Assembly (NCBI RefSeq): GCF_014904795.1
Contig: NZ_JACZFS010000010.1
Location: forward strand, 1 to 64,000
Reading direction: 5' to 3'
Source: Nisaea nitritireducens
GTDB lineage: Bacteria; Pseudomonadota; Alphaproteobacteria; Thalassobaculales; Thalassobaculaceae
DNA length: 64,000 bases
Under the pieces are notes generated by a model. That model searched no databases. It saw only the letters and a program-made list of their open reading frames with translations, and had not been told where the DNA came from. The position numbers and the translations under genes were made by a program. This document shows, piece after piece, positions 1-8,608 of this stretch (positions within the stretch are counted from its first letter, which is position 1; each line of letters starts with the position of its first letter).

Positions 1-1170
1 ATGCACATCGTGGGTGCCTTCGTAGGTGTTCACGGCCTCCAGGTTCACCACGTGACGGATCACGTGATACTCATCCGAGACACCGTTGCCGCCATGCATG
101 TCGCGGGCGACGCGGGCGATGTCCAGAGACTTGCCGCAATTGTTCCGTTTCATCAGCGAAATCGCTTCCGGCGCACCATTGCCGCTGTCCATCATCCGCC
201 CGAGGCGCAGAGCGCCATGTAAGCCGAGTGTGATCTCGGTCTGCATGTCGGCGAGCTTCTTCTGGATCAGCTGATTGGCGGCGAGCGGCCGGCCGAACTG
301 CTTGCGGTCGAGCGTGTACTGACGTGCCTGGTGCCAGCAGAACTCGGCGGCACCGATGGCGCCCCATGAAATACCGAAGCGGGCTTTGTTCAGGCAACCG
401 AACGGGCCTTTCAGGCCGGAGACGTTCGGCAGCATGTTCTCTTCCGGGATCTCGACATTATCCATGACGATCTCGCCGGTGACGGAAGCGCGCAGGGAGA
501 ACTTGCCCTCAATCTTGGGCGCGGTTAGGCCCTTCATGCCTTTTTCAAGGACGAAGCCGCGGATCTGGCCGTCATCGGTTTTTGCCCAGACGACGAAGAC
601 GTCGGCGATCGGCGAGTTGGTGATCCACATTTTCGCGCCATTCAGCAGATAGCCGCCCTGGACGCTTTTCGCGCGGGTGACCATGCTTCCCGGATCGGAG
701 CCGTGGTCCGGCTCGGTCAGGCCGAAGCAGCCGACCCATTCACCGGTTGCGAGCTTCGGCAGATACTTCTGCTTCTGCTCTTCGCTGCCATAGGCATAGA
801 TCGGGTGCATCACCAGGCTGGACTGGACGCTCATGGCCGAGCGGTAACCACTGTCGACCCGCTCGACTTCACGGGCGATCAGGCCATAGCAGACATGGTT
901 CACACCAGCGCAGCCATAGCCTTCGATGGTACAGCCGAGAAAGCCAAGTTCACCCATCTCGCTCATGATCTCGCGATGGAAGACTTCGTCCCGGAAGGCT
1001 TCCTGAACCCGCGGCATCAGTTTGTCCTGACAGTAAGCGCGCGCGGCGTCGCGGATCATCCGCTCTTCCTCGGTCAATTCCTGTTCGAGGAGGAGAGGAT
1101 CTTCCCAGTCGAATTGCGGTCGTGAGGCTTTGGCCGACTTCGCGGCATCGACAACGGGTTGGACGGACAT
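1..1170 (-). CDS. gcdH: glutaryl-CoA dehydrogenase, C-terminus cut by window edge
   Basis: Predicted FAD enzyme that oxidises and decarboxylates glutaryl-CoA to crotonyl-CoA in lysine/tryptophan/glutarate breakdown, passing electrons to ETF. The minus-strand frame is open from the ATG at 1170 to the window edge, giving 390 residues against a usual 390-400, so only about 15 C-terminal residues are missing. It shows the acyl-CoA dehydrogenase signature [13 protein letters not shown], the FAD-site WITNS, a RKQFGRP stretch, and at the very end [10 protein letters not shown], whose Glu (residue 384) matches the catalytic base; this motif separates glutaryl-CoA dehydrogenase from other acyl-CoA dehydrogenases. 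A GGGAG ribosome-binding site precedes the ATG. The neighbour at 1305 is divergent. Family assignment is strong; substrate is inferred from motif. Confidence 0.93.
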   Translation of the reverse strand, partial: MSVQPVVDAAKSAKASRPQFDWEDPLLLEQELTEEERMIRDAARAYCQDKLMPRVQEAFRDEVFHREIMSEMGELGFLGCTIEGYGCAGVNHVCYGLIAREVERVDSGYRSAMSVQSSLVMHPIYAYGSEEQKQKYLPKLATGEWVGCFGLTEPDHGSDPGSMVTRAKSVQGGYLLNGAKMWITNSPIADVFVVWAKTDDGQIRGFVLEKGMKGLTAPKIEGKFSLRASVTGEIVMDNVEIPEENMLPNVSGLKGPFGCLNKARFGISWGAIGAAEFCWHQARQYTLDRKQFGRPLAANQLIQKKLADMQTEITLGLHGALRLGRMMDSGNGAPEAISLMKRNNCGKSLDIARVARDMHGGNGVSDEYHVIRHVVNLEAVNTYEGTHDVH

Positions 1171-1304
1171 GGGGAGACTCCCAAAGTTGCTGAATTTGTT
1201 GCAGAGGTATATACGCCGAAGCGGTTACAGCTTCAAATTTCCGTTGGGGCACTGTTGCCGTTCCACGGCACTTGCAAGAACGGCTACTACCGCCGGGAAG
1301 AGAG

Positions 1305-1529
1305 ATGGCGCGAAAGTTAAACGAGCAAAGGGTGATAATCGAATTTCTGCCATCCGGGAGTTATGTGAAGGTCAGTGCCTTCGATCCCGTCAGCATGGTT
1401 GAGGTTTCGATTGTTGGTAATCCTGCCAGCGGCGAGGCGGGTCTTAAGCACGCGGTGTTGCGCAAGCTGAAATATGTCCTCGAAAAGAAGGCCCAAACGC
1501 AGCCGCGTGGCCGAGGGACAGTCGTCTGA
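1305..1529 (+). CDS. small conserved alphaproteobacterial protein (DUF6898-like)
   Basis: A 74-residue protein that resembles the short uncharacterised DUF6898 family of alphaproteobacteria: charged N-terminus, a core with VIIEFLPSGSYVKVSAFD followed by a VSIVGNP turn, and a C-terminal helix rich in Lys and Leu. No catalytic motif, signal peptide or membrane segment is visible. The ATG at 1305 is preferred because GGGAAGAGAG lies just upstream; an in-frame start at 1272 would add 11 residues with no ribosome-binding site. It is divergent from gcdH and converges on mucR, with a shared hairpin at 1559-1582. The function is unknown; the family name is from recall of the sequence pattern, not a search. 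Confidence 0.7.
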   Translation: MARKLNEQRVIIEFLPSGSYVKVSAFDPVSMVEVSIVGNPASGEAGLKHAVLRKLKYVLEKKAQTQPRGRGTVV

Positions 1530-1558
1530 TTATCTCAAGCAGCAGGCCTGCAAAGAAA

Positions 1559-1582
1559 AAGCGCCGGTCGATGCCGGCGCTT
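1559..1582 (-). terminator. intrinsic terminator for mucR (probably bidirectional)
   Basis: A perfect 9-bp stem (1559-1567 with 1574-1582, core GCGCCGG/CCGGCGC) and 6-nt loop. On the minus strand it is followed by TTTTTCTTTG, a good U-tract for transcripts ending from mucR at 1606. On the plus strand the hairpin is followed by TTCTTC, so it may also stop transcription from the gene ending at 1529. Confidence 0.85.
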
Positions 1583-1605
1583 CTTCAATAAAAGGCTGTT
1601 TGCGA

Positions 1606-2058
1606 TCAGGCAGTCTTCCGCTTGCGACCACCGCGCTTGACGGCGTTGCGTCCCAGGCCGATCTTTTTGGCGAATTCCGACCGCTGAGCGGCGTAATTCG
1701 GTGCGACCATCGGGTAGTCTGCCGGCAGGCCCCATTTGGCACGGTACTCTTCCGGAGTCATGTTGTAGGTCGTCCGGAGGTGACGCTTCAGCATTTTGAG
1801 GCGTTTGCCATCTTCGAGGCAGATGATGTATTCCGGGGTAATCGATCGGCGGATTGGCACTGCCGGTTTTGCCGGCTCGGCTTCCGGTTCGCCAACCTCA
1901 GTATTGAGACGCGTGAGCGCCTCGTGAACCGTGCTGATAACCTCCGAAATCTGCGACGCTGCCACAGTGTTATTTCCGAGATACGCGGATACAACATCCG
2001 TGGTCATACGAAGTAGTTCAGAAGAGTCCAGATTGTCTTCACGGGGTTCGTCGGTCAT
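1606..2058 (-). CDS. mucR: MucR/Ros family transcriptional regulator
   Basis: A 150-residue H-NS-like repressor of the alphaproteobacterial Ros/MucR family, which binds AT-rich DNA and controls surface polysaccharide, motility and cell-cycle genes. The N-terminal half is the oligomerisation part; the DNA-binding domain spans about residues 75-140 with the family blocks RHL, NMTPEEYRAKWGLP and DYPMVAPNYA and a basic tail GRKRKTA. The four Ros zinc-ligand positions (79, 82, 92, 97 in Ros) align here with Cys80, Asp83, His93 and Tyr98, so a classical Cys2His2 site is incomplete. The gene has its own terminator at 1559-1582 and a 315-bp AT-rich upstream region containing a perfect inverted repeat, consistent with autoregulation, which is inferred. 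Confidence 0.95.
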   Translation of the reverse strand: MTDEPREDNLDSSELLRMTTDVVSAYLGNNTVAASQISEVISTVHEALTRLNTEVGEPEAEPAKPAVPIRRSITPEYIICLEDGKRLKMLKRHLRTTYNMTPEEYRAKWGLPADYPMVAPNYAAQRSEFAKKIGLGRNAVKRGGRKRKTA

Positions 2059-2164
2059 TTCTAGATCCGATATTTAACATTATCTTGATTAAGGTGTCCT
2101 CGGAACATTGTCCCGGGCGAAATAGTTGTCAAGAAATAATGCAGCGTTCAGTTTTCCAAATCCT

Positions 2165-2185
2165 GAATTCATATACAGTGAATTC
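2165..2185. promoter_or_regulatory. perfect inverted repeat, candidate operator for mucR/rpiB
   Basis: GAATTCA and TGAATTC arms of 7 bp are separated by 7 bp, so centres are about 1.4 helical turns apart, as expected for a dimeric regulator. It lies 107 bp before the mucR start. The identity of the binding protein is unknown; MucR itself is the simplest candidate. Confidence 0.4.
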
Positions 2186-2306
2186 CTGCGGTTTATTAAA
2201 ACAGCTTCTTTTTGGAATACGCGGTCAAAATTTTTCAATGAATATTTTACGGCTCTAGATAATATTCTTGCGTTTGTCGACGTCGTGTCAGGCGCGTAAA
2301 TAGTGG

Positions 2307-2335
2307 TTCGCTGGTCTTCACGCCGCGTATATAGT
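2307..2335 (+). promoter_or_regulatory. weak candidate sigma-70 promoter for rpiB
   Basis: TTCGCT (2307-2312), a 17-bp spacer and TATAGT (2330-2335) lie 38 bp before the rpiB ATG. The -10 matches the consensus at five of six positions; the -35 matches at only three. Confidence 0.3.
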
Positions 2336-2373
2336 AGGTACTCTGCTTAGTGGAACTGCGAGCCTGACAGGTA

Positions 2374-2823
2374 ATGACAGATAACGCGATCGTGATCGGT
2401 TCGGATCACGCAGGGTATTCTCTGAAACAAGTATTGGTAGCTCACCTCGAAGAAAAAGGGTGGGAGGTCGTCGACGTTGGTACAAACGGCGCGGAGTCGG
2501 TCGATTATCCGGATTTCGGGGCTGCGGTCGCTCAGGGCCTGAAACAGGGCAAGGCGTCCCGCGGGATCGTCGTGTGCGGTTCGGGAATTGGCATAAGCAT
2601 CGCTGCGAACCGGCACGACTGGGTGCGCGCGGCCCTTTGTCACGACGTCACCTCGGCACGGCTCTGCCGACTGCACAATGATGCCAACGTTTTGGCACTC
2701 GGCGCGCGACTGATTGGTGAGGAAGTCGCGAAAGACTGTGTTGATGTCTTTCTCGCAACAGATTTCGAAGGCGGGCGGCATCAACGTCGCGTCGACAAAC
2801 TCGGGTTTGCCGAGAGCGCGTAA
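2374..2823 (+). CDS. rpiB: ribose-5-phosphate isomerase B
   Basis: A cytoplasmic 149-residue enzyme of the LacAB/RpiB family that interconverts ribose 5-phosphate and ribulose 5-phosphate in the pentose phosphate pathway. The sequence starts with the family pattern IGSDHAG (Asp11, His12), has Cys68 (the catalytic base in characterised RpiB) immediately before the GSGIG anion-hole loop at 69-73, then SIAANR and the DANVLALGAR segment. The length is normal. It is followed 71 bp downstream by glyA on the same strand, an arrangement common in alphaproteobacteria, so it may be the first gene of the glyA–rib run. Confidence 0.96.
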   Translation: MTDNAIVIGSDHAGYSLKQVLVAHLEEKGWEVVDVGTNGAESVDYPDFGAAVAQGLKQGKASRGIVVCGSGIGISIAANRHDWVRAALCHDVTSARLCRLHNDANVLALGARLIGEEVAKDCVDVFLATDFEGGRHQRRVDKLGFAESA

Positions 2824-2894
2824 ATCACGTCCTTGCACTGCGATGTCTGAGCGAGTAGGCCACGTTGCATTGCGGGATACGAACAGGAGCTGTC

Positions 2895-4187
2895 ATGTCC
2901 GCCTTTGAAACGAGCACAACTGATAACCCTTTCTTTGCGACGCCCTTGTCCGAAAGTGACCCGGCCGTTTATGGCGCGATCACCGAGGAGCTGGAGCGGC
3001 AGAAGGACCAGATCGAGCTGATCGCCTCCGAGAACATCGTCTCCCGCGCGGTGTTGGAAGCCCAAGGCTCTGTTCTGACGAACAAATATGCCGAGGGTTA
3101 CCCTGGTCGCCGCTATTACGGCGGCTGCGAATTTGTCGACAAGGCCGAGGCCCTGGCCATCGAGCGCGCCTGCAAGCTGTTTGATTGCAGCTTCGCCAAC
3201 GTGCAGCCGCATTCCGGCGCGCAGGCGAACCAGGCGGTCATGCTGGCACTGGTCGAGCCGGGCGATACAGTCATGGGCCTGTCTCTTGCGGCCGGTGGCC
3301 ACCTGACCCACGGCGCGCCGCCGAACCTGTCCGGTAAATGGTTCAAGGCTGTCCAGTATGGTGTGCGCAAGGAAGACGCGCAGATCGACTTCGATCAGGT
3401 CAAGGCGCTTGCCGAAGAGCACAAGCCGAAGCTGATCATCGCCGGCGGCTCCGCTTATCCGCGCGAGATCGATTTCAAGCGCTTCCGTGAGATCGCCGAT
3501 TCCGTCGGCGCCTATTTCCACGTCGACATGGCGCATTTCGCCGGTCTCGTCGCCGGCGGTGCGCATCCGAGCCCGCTGCCCCATGCCCATGTGGTCACGA
3601 CGACAACGCACAAGACGCTGCGCGGTCCGCGTGGCGGCATGATCCTTTCGAACGATCCGGATATCGGCAAGAAGATCAACTCGGCGGTATTCCCTGGTCT
3701 TCAGGGTGGCCCGCTGATGCATGTGATTGCAGCCAAGGCGGTGTCTTTCGCCGAAGCGCTGACACCGGAATTCAAGGCCTATTCCCGCCAGGTCGTCGAG
3801 AACGCGAAAGCGCTCGGTGAGGTCCTGAAGGCACGCGGTCTGGATATCGTCTCCGGCGGCACGGACACCCATGTCCTGCTTGTCGATCTGCGTCCGAAAG
3901 GCCTGACGGGCAAGGTGGCGGAAGCCGCTCTCGAGCGGGCCAGCATTACATGTAACAAAAACGGTGTTCCGTTCGATCCGGAAAAGCCGATGATCACCTC
4001 CGGGGTGCGTCTTGGCACGCCGGCGGGTACCACCCGTGGCTTCGGCGTGGCGGAATTCCAGGAAATCGGAAACCTGATCGGAGACGTTCTGGATGCTGTA
4101 GCGCAAAACCCGGATGACAGCTCGCTGACCGAAGAAAAGGTCAGGGAGCATGTCCGTGTGCTGTGTGATCGGTTCCCGATCTACTAA
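2895..4187 (+). CDS. glyA: serine hydroxymethyltransferase
   Basis: A PLP enzyme of 430 residues that converts serine and tetrahydrofolate to glycine and 5,10-methylene-THF, the main source of one-carbon units. Visible motifs are the N-terminal LIASENIVS, the [13 protein letters not shown] loop, HVDMAHFAG, and [14 protein letters not shown], whose Lys (codon 240) forms the PLP Schiff base. The ATG at 2895 has AGGAG six bases upstream; an upstream in-frame ATG at 2865 lacks one and adds residues not typical of the family. nrdR follows 58 bp downstream, as in many proteobacteria. Confidence 0.98.
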   Translation: MSAFETSTTDNPFFATPLSESDPAVYGAITEELERQKDQIELIASENIVSRAVLEAQGSVLTNKYAEGYPGRRYYGGCEFVDKAEALAIERACKLFDCSFANVQPHSGAQANQAVMLALVEPGDTVMGLSLAAGGHLTHGAPPNLSGKWFKAVQYGVRKEDAQIDFDQVKALAEEHKPKLIIAGGSAYPREIDFKRFREIADSVGAYFHVDMAHFAGLVAGGAHPSPLPHAHVVTTTTHKTLRGPRGGMILSNDPDIGKKINSAVFPGLQGGPLMHVIAAKAVSFAEALTPEFKAYSRQVVENAKALGEVLKARGLDIVSGGTDTHVLLVDLRPKGLTGKVAEAALERASITCNKNGVPFDPEKPMITSGVRLGTPAGTTRGFGVAEFQEIGNLIGDVLDAVAQNPDDSSLTEEKVREHVRVLCDRFPIY

Positions 4188-4245
4188 ATCCGGCGATGCG
4201 GCCAGGGGAGGCCGCCGCCAGTTGACTGATTGAAGGGGGAAGACC

Positions 4246-4707
4246 ATGCGTTGTCCGTTTTGCGGCCACACCGATACTCAGGTGAAGGACTCCCGTCCGA
4301 CGGAAGACCATGCGGCAATTCGGCGGCGCCGGTTCTGCCCGGCCTGCGGTGCTCGCTTCACAACCTTTGAACGGGTTCAGCTCCGTGAGCTGACCGTGGT
4401 CAAGAAGACGGGCAAGCGGGCGCCCTTCGATCGGGACAAACTGGTCCGGTCCGTCCAGATCTCGATGCGCAAGCGTCCGGTCGACCCGGAACGCATCGAG
4501 CGGATGGTAACCAGCATCGTCAGGCGTCTGGAAAGTATGGGCGAGGCGGAAATACCATCCGAAGTGATCGGGCAGATGGTCATGGAGTCTTTGGCCAACC
4601 TGGATCAGGTCGCCTATGTCCGGTTCGCGTCGGTCTACAAGAACTTCCGTGAAGCCAAAGACTTCGAGGAATTCGTCGAAGAAATCAGTCACGACGGCGA
4701 CGACTGA
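4246..4707 (+). CDS. nrdR: transcriptional repressor NrdR
   Basis: A 153-residue nucleotide-sensing repressor of ribonucleotide reductase genes. The N-terminus holds the zinc ribbon with CxxC pairs at Cys3/Cys6 and Cys31/Cys34; the rest (about residues 49-139) is the ATP-cone that binds ATP/dATP and controls oligomerisation. Length and motif order match the family throughout. It lies between glyA and ribD on the same strand, the standard glyA–nrdR–rib order. Its targets, NrdR boxes near nrd genes, are not in this window. Confidence 0.98.
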   Translation: MRCPFCGHTDTQVKDSRPTEDHAAIRRRRFCPACGARFTTFERVQLRELTVVKKTGKRAPFDRDKLVRSVQISMRKRPVDPERIERMVTSIVRRLESMGEAEIPSEVIGQMVMESLANLDQVAYVRFASVYKNFREAKDFEEFVEEISHDGDD

Positions 4708-4785
4708 CGGTCCTCGCCGCCCGGCGTCTGGGTTCAGCCCGAAGGCTTGGTCCTCGGGCTGGGGTCATGACGGGAGCGTGGAGCA

Positions 4786-5886
4786 ATGGATCAAGATATC
4801 TCGTTCATGCGGCATGCCCTGGCGCTGGCCAGGCGTGGGCTCGGGCAGGTTGCGCCGAACCCGTCGGTTGGCTGCGTCATCGTCCGCGATGGCCGGATCG
4901 TCGGGCGCGGCTGGACCCAGCCCGGCGGACGTCCGCACGCAGAGCCCGTCGCCCTTGCCGATGCCGGTGACGCAGCCCGTGGAGCGACGGCCTATGTTTC
5001 TCTCGAGCCTTGCGCCCATCACGGTGCGTCTCCACCATGCACGGATGCTCTGATTGGGGCAGGCGTGGCGAAGGTTGTCTATGCCTTGCGCGATCCGGAT
5101 CCAAGAGTCGACGGAACCGGGCATACCCGGCTTACCGATGCGGGGATCGAAGTCGCCTCCGGTGTTCTGGAAAAAGAAGCTGAGGAGCTAAACCTTGGCT
5201 TCATAACCCGCATCCGCAAAAAACGCCCCTTCGTTACCCTGAAGCTGGCGACGTCACTAGACGGCAAGGTCGCGCTGGCGAACGGCCGCAGCCAGTGGAT
5301 TACCGGAGCGGGGGCCAGGGCAGTATCGCACCAGATCAGGGCCAGTCACGACGCTATTATGACCGGGATTGGGACCGTTTTGGCGGACGATCCGGCGCTG
5401 ACCTGTCGTTTGCCGGGATTGATGGCACGCTCGCCAGACCGGGTGATCCTTGACGGCGGATTGCGGCTGACCACGGACCAGAATGTTGTCGAGACCGCGC
5501 ATGAAATTCCGACGACCGTTGTCACGGCGGTTGATGCCGATGATCCGAAAGCGAAGGTACTGTTGGCGGCTGGTGTCGATGTCGCCGGAGGGATGGCGGT
5601 CAAGGACGGACGGCTCAACCTCGATGCCGTTCTTGCCCTGCTCGCGGACCGGGGCGTAACCCGGCTGATGGTTGAATCCGGCGGCGAGCTTGCCAGCACA
5701 TTCGTCCGCGAGGAACGCGTCGATGAACTGGTCTGGTTTCGGGCCCCGGCCATCATCGGCGGTGACGGGCTTAGCGCCGTGCGTGACCTCGGTCTGGAGC
5801 TTCTCGAATTCATGCCGCGTTTCGAACGGCGTTATGTCAGGTCCGTGGGTGAAGATCTGGTGGAAACCTACCGCCGTCGAAACTAG
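4786..5886 (+). CDS. ribD: bifunctional riboflavin deaminase/reductase RibD
   Basis: A two-domain 366-residue enzyme for steps two and three of riboflavin synthesis. The N-terminal cytidine-deaminase-like domain has the zinc site HAEPVAL and EPCAHHGASPPC (His, Cys, Cys plus the catalytic Glu). The C-terminal reductase domain (about residues 148-366) begins RPFVTLKLATSLDGK and includes MVESGGELA. The ATG at 4786 follows GGAGCA. It opens the ribD–ribE–ribBX–ribH cluster, with ribE starting 9 bp after its stop. No FMN riboswitch-like leader is visible upstream. Confidence 0.97.
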   Translation: MDQDISFMRHALALARRGLGQVAPNPSVGCVIVRDGRIVGRGWTQPGGRPHAEPVALADAGDAARGATAYVSLEPCAHHGASPPCTDALIGAGVAKVVYALRDPDPRVDGTGHTRLTDAGIEVASGVLEKEAEELNLGFITRIRKKRPFVTLKLATSLDGKVALANGRSQWITGAGARAVSHQIRASHDAIMTGIGTVLADDPALTCRLPGLMARSPDRVILDGGLRLTTDQNVVETAHEIPTTVVTAVDADDPKAKVLLAAGVDVAGGMAVKDGRLNLDAVLALLADRGVTRLMVESGGELASTFVREERVDELVWFRAPAIIGGDGLSAVRDLGLELLEFMPRFERRYVRSVGEDLVETYRRRN

Positions 5887-5895
5887 GTTACGGCC

Positions 5896-6498
5896 ATGTT
5901 CACAGGAATCATCACGCATATCGGTACGGTCCGCCGTATCGAAAAATCCGGCGATACGCGCATGACCGTATCGGCGGACTTCGATATGGACAGTGTTGCG
6001 CTCGGAGCTTCCATCGCCTGCTCCGGCTGCTGCCTCACCGTAGTCGACAAGGAGGAGGGCTGGTTTGCTGCCGATGTCTCGTCCGAAACTCTTTCCAAGA
6101 CCAATCTTGATGGCTGGAAAGAGGGCGCGCGGATCAATCTGGAGCGGGCTCTGAAGGTCGGGGATGAGCTTGGTGGGCATATCGTCAGCGGGCATGTCGA
6201 CGGGCTCGCGGAGATCGTTTCCATTGTTCGCGAGGGTGACAGCCGGCGTGTGACGCTGAAACCGGCCCCCGGACTGGCGGCCTACGTTGCCTCGAAAGGT
6301 TCTGTCGCGCTCGATGGTATCTCATTGACCGTAAACGAAGTTTCGGCCGACACGTTCGGCGTGAACATCATCGATCACACCTGGAAAGAGACCACGTTGA
6401 GTGATCGTAAGCCGGGCGACCAATTGAACATGGAAGTCGACATGCTTGCCCGCTATGTTGCGCGCCTGTTGGACGTCCGGGAACCACGGAATGACTGA
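5896..6498 (+). CDS. ribE: riboflavin synthase alpha subunit
   Basis: Catalyses the last step, dismutation of two 6,7-dimethyl-8-ribityllumazine molecules to riboflavin. At 200 residues it has the usual two lumazine-binding repeats: the first begins MFTGIITHIG and contains the conserved ACSGCCLTV, the second begins near residue 100 with HIVSGHVDG and contains GSVALDGISLTVNE. The gene overlaps the start of ribBX by 8 bp, so the two are likely translationally coupled. Confidence 0.97.
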   Translation: MFTGIITHIGTVRRIEKSGDTRMTVSADFDMDSVALGASIACSGCCLTVVDKEEGWFAADVSSETLSKTNLDGWKEGARINLERALKVGDELGGHIVSGHVDGLAEIVSIVREGDSRRVTLKPAPGLAAYVASKGSVALDGISLTVNEVSADTFGVNIIDHTWKETTLSDRKPGDQLNMEVDMLARYVARLLDVREPRND

Positions 6499-7660
6499 AA
6501 CGGCTGAACCGCTCGGCGAGCTCTATCGCACCGCTCTCTCCTCCATCGAGGAGGTGGTCGAGGAGGCGCGCCAGGGCCGCATGTTCATCCTTGTCGATGA
6601 CGAGGATCGCGAGAACGAGGGCGACCTCTGCATCCCGGCCCAGATGGCCACGCCGGAGGCGATCAACTTCATGGCCAAATATGGCCGTGGCCTGATTTGT
6701 CTCTCCATGGAGCGGGAGCGGATCGAGAAGCTCGGCCTGCCGCTGATGTCCTCGAACAATGGTACGCGGCACGAAACCGCCTTCACCGTGTCCATCGAGG
6801 CGCGGGAAGGAGTGACGACCGGTATCTCGGCGCATGACCGGGCCAGGACCGTTCAGGTCGCCATCGATTCCAAATCGGCGCGGGACGATATCGTGACCCC
6901 GGGGCATGTCTTCCCGCTGATGGCTCGGGATGGAGGCACGCTGGTCCGCGCGGGGCATACCGAAGCCGTGGTCGACATCGCGCGGATGGCCGGGCTTAAC
7001 CCGTCCGGGGTGATCTGCGAAATCATGAATGACGACGGCACCATGGCGCGGTTGCCTGATCTGGTTCAGTTCGCCCAGTTCCATGGGCTCAAGGTCGGGA
7101 CGATTGCCGACCTGATCGAATATCGCCGGCGGACTGAATCCGTTGTCCAGCGCTCTGTTGAAACCACGCTCGACAGCGAGTATGGCGGTGACTGGCGGAT
7201 GATCGTCTATGTCAACAAGATCACCTATGCCGAACATATCGCGCTGGTGAAAGGCGACATCACGAAGGGCGACCCGGTGCTGGTCCGCATGCATGCGCTC
7301 AGCATCATGGAAGATGTTCTGGGCGACCGGACGGGTAAACGGGCGGGTGGCGAATTGCAGAACGCCATGCGCCAGATTGGCGAAGAAGGATCCGGCGTTG
7401 TCGTCCTGATCCGTGAGCCGTCCGCAACCGCGCTGTCAGACAGGGTGCGCCGGAAGCTTCGGGCCGAGGTCGAAGGCAAAAAGACGGAAAACGAGTTGAG
7501 AGATTACGGTGTCGGTGCGCAGATCCTGTTGGATCTCGGCGTGCGCGAGATGATTTTGCTGAGCAACCACGACCGCACTATCGTTGGCCTTGAGGGCTAC
7601 GGTCTGAGCATGGTCGAGCGGCGCGGCGTTAAAACCGGGGACGAAGGAGCCGGCGCATGA
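6491..7660 (+). CDS. ribBX: 3,4-dihydroxy-2-butanone-4-phosphate synthase with degenerate GTP cyclohydrolase II-like domain (RibBX type)
   Basis: The N-terminal domain (about residues 15-215) is a RibB enzyme that makes the four-carbon unit of riboflavin from ribulose 5-phosphate; it has [11 protein letters not shown] and GHTEAVVD. The C-terminal domain (about 220-389) follows the RibA fold but, where GTP cyclohydrolase II has three zinc-binding cysteines and an RQEGR motif, this protein reads [14 protein letters not shown] and REPSATALS, with no cysteine at those positions. This matches the RibBX variant described in proteobacteria. The DHBP synthase activity should be intact; a functional RibA is expected elsewhere. 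The ATG at 6491 overlaps the ribE stop, and the stop overlaps ribH as ATGA. Confidence 0.93.
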   Translation: MTETAEPLGELYRTALSSIEEVVEEARQGRMFILVDDEDRENEGDLCIPAQMATPEAINFMAKYGRGLICLSMERERIEKLGLPLMSSNNGTRHETAFTVSIEAREGVTTGISAHDRARTVQVAIDSKSARDDIVTPGHVFPLMARDGGTLVRAGHTEAVVDIARMAGLNPSGVICEIMNDDGTMARLPDLVQFAQFHGLKVGTIADLIEYRRRTESVVQRSVETTLDSEYGGDWRMIVYVNKITYAEHIALVKGDITKGDPVLVRMHALSIMEDVLGDRTGKRAGGELQNAMRQIGEEGSGVVVLIREPSATALSDRVRRKLRAEVEGKKTENELRDYGVGAQILLDLGVREMILLSNHDRTIVGLEGYGLSMVERRGVKTGDEGAGA

Positions 7661-8094
7661 GCCGCATTCTGATTGTCGAAGCGCGTTTCTATCAGGATAT
7701 CGCGGATGAGCTGGTGAAGGGCGCAATTGCGGCGCTCGAGGAAGCTGGCGTGGAATTCGACCGGATCGAGGTCCCGGGCGCGTTGGAAATTCCGGCTGCC
7801 ATCGCCATCGCTTCACAGCGCACGGACGGTGAGCCCTATGCCGGTTATGTTGCGCTCGGCTGCGTCATTCGCGGCGAGACCAGTCATTACGATTACGTCT
7901 GTGGCGAAAGCGCCCGTGGACTTCAGGATCTGGCGCTTTGGGAAGGGCTTTCCATCGGTAATGGAATCCTGACCGTTGAGAACCGGGATCAGGCATGGGC
8001 CCGCGCGGCAGTCGACAAGAAAAACAAAGGTAAGGATGCGGTGCAAGCCGCCCTCGCGCTGGTGGCGTTGAAGCGCCGCTTCGGTGTCGAGTGA
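7657..8094 (+). CDS. ribH: 6,7-dimethyl-8-ribityllumazine synthase
   Basis: A 145-residue capsid-forming enzyme that condenses the RibD/RibB products into lumazine, the substrate of RibE. It shows the substrate-binding pattern VPGALEIPAA, the GCVIRGETSHYDYVC segment with the catalytic His, and GILTVEN. The start overlaps the ribBX stop by 4 bp (ATGA) and the end overlaps the nusB GTG, so ribE through nusB form a tightly coupled unit. Confidence 0.97.
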   Translation: MSRILIVEARFYQDIADELVKGAIAALEEAGVEFDRIEVPGALEIPAAIAIASQRTDGEPYAGYVALGCVIRGETSHYDYVCGESARGLQDLALWEGLSIGNGILTVENRDQAWARAAVDKKNKGKDAVQAALALVALKRRFGVE

Positions 8095-8606
8095 GCAAAA
8101 ACATGACAACTTCCAAAGATCGTCTCCCGGAACGCCAGCGTCGCACGGCGGCACGTCTCGCCGCGGTTCAGAGCCTCTATCAAATGGCTATTACCGGTAT
8201 TCCGGCCCCGCGTGTGATTGCGGAATTCAAGGAGCTGCGTCTTGCCGGCGGTGCCGAGAACGAGAGTTTCGGCCCTGCCGACGCTGCTTTTTACGAGAGG
8301 CTCACAGCTGGGGTCACGTCGGATCTGGAGACTGTCGACGGGCTTATTTCAGGGGCTTTGTCCGAGGACTGGTCGATCGACCGTCTGGAGACCATCGTCC
8401 GGAATATCCTTGAGTGTGGCGCCCATGAGCTTCTGACGCATGGCGACGTTCCGGCGGCCGTCGTGATCTCGGAATATGTCGATGTTGCGCACGGGTTCTT
8501 TTCGGAGAAGGAGCCGGGCTTCATCAATGGCGTGCTGGACCGGATCGCCCGCACCGTGCGTGAGGATGAGAAGGGGGCCGCTCCGTCCGGCTCCGAAAGC
8601 GAATAG
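8091..8606 (+). CDS. nusB: transcription antitermination factor NusB
   Basis: An all-helical RNA-binding protein of 171 residues that joins NusE/S10 at boxA to promote rRNA antitermination. It has the N-terminal RRTAARLAAVQSLYQM (arginine-rich, RNA-binding) and C-terminal EYVDVAHGFFSEKEPGFINGVLDRIAR typical of the family. The GTG at 8091 overlaps the ribH stop as GTGA; an ATG four codons later (8103) is the alternative start. The ribH–nusB–thiL order is conserved widely in proteobacteria. Confidence 0.97.
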   Translation: MSKNMTTSKDRLPERQRRTAARLAAVQSLYQMAITGIPAPRVIAEFKELRLAGGAENESFGPADAAFYERLTAGVTSDLETVDGLISGALSEDWSIDRLETIVRNILECGAHELLTHGDVPAAVVISEYVDVAHGFFSEKEPGFINGVLDRIARTVREDEKGAAPSGSESE

Positions 8607-8608
8607 GC

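Larger units (their letters stand above)
2059..2373. other. AT-rich divergent intergenic region between mucR and rpiB
   Basis: This is the only gap in the window longer than 300 bases. It is markedly AT-rich, with long A/T runs around 2190-2275, and must hold the divergent promoters for mucR and rpiB. A perfect inverted repeat lies at 2165-2185 and a weak rpiB promoter candidate at 2307-2335. No open reading frame of note or RNA fold is evident. AT-rich DNA beside mucR is the kind of target MucR-type proteins bind. Confidence 0.6.

Noticed and set aside
2781-4271. Long antisense reading frame of 496 codons opposite glyA
   Set aside because: It is the complement of a well-supported gene, has no family pattern, and follows from the GC-rich third positions. 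Similar antisense frames opposite pdhA-pdhB (33582-35174), pdhC (36121-37626), pyrG-kdsA (27144-28490) and ntrX (32-bp scale at 52032-53423) were rejected for the same reason.
4708-4785. FMN riboswitch before ribD
   Set aside because: The 78-bp gap is too short and does not show the conserved aptamer core.
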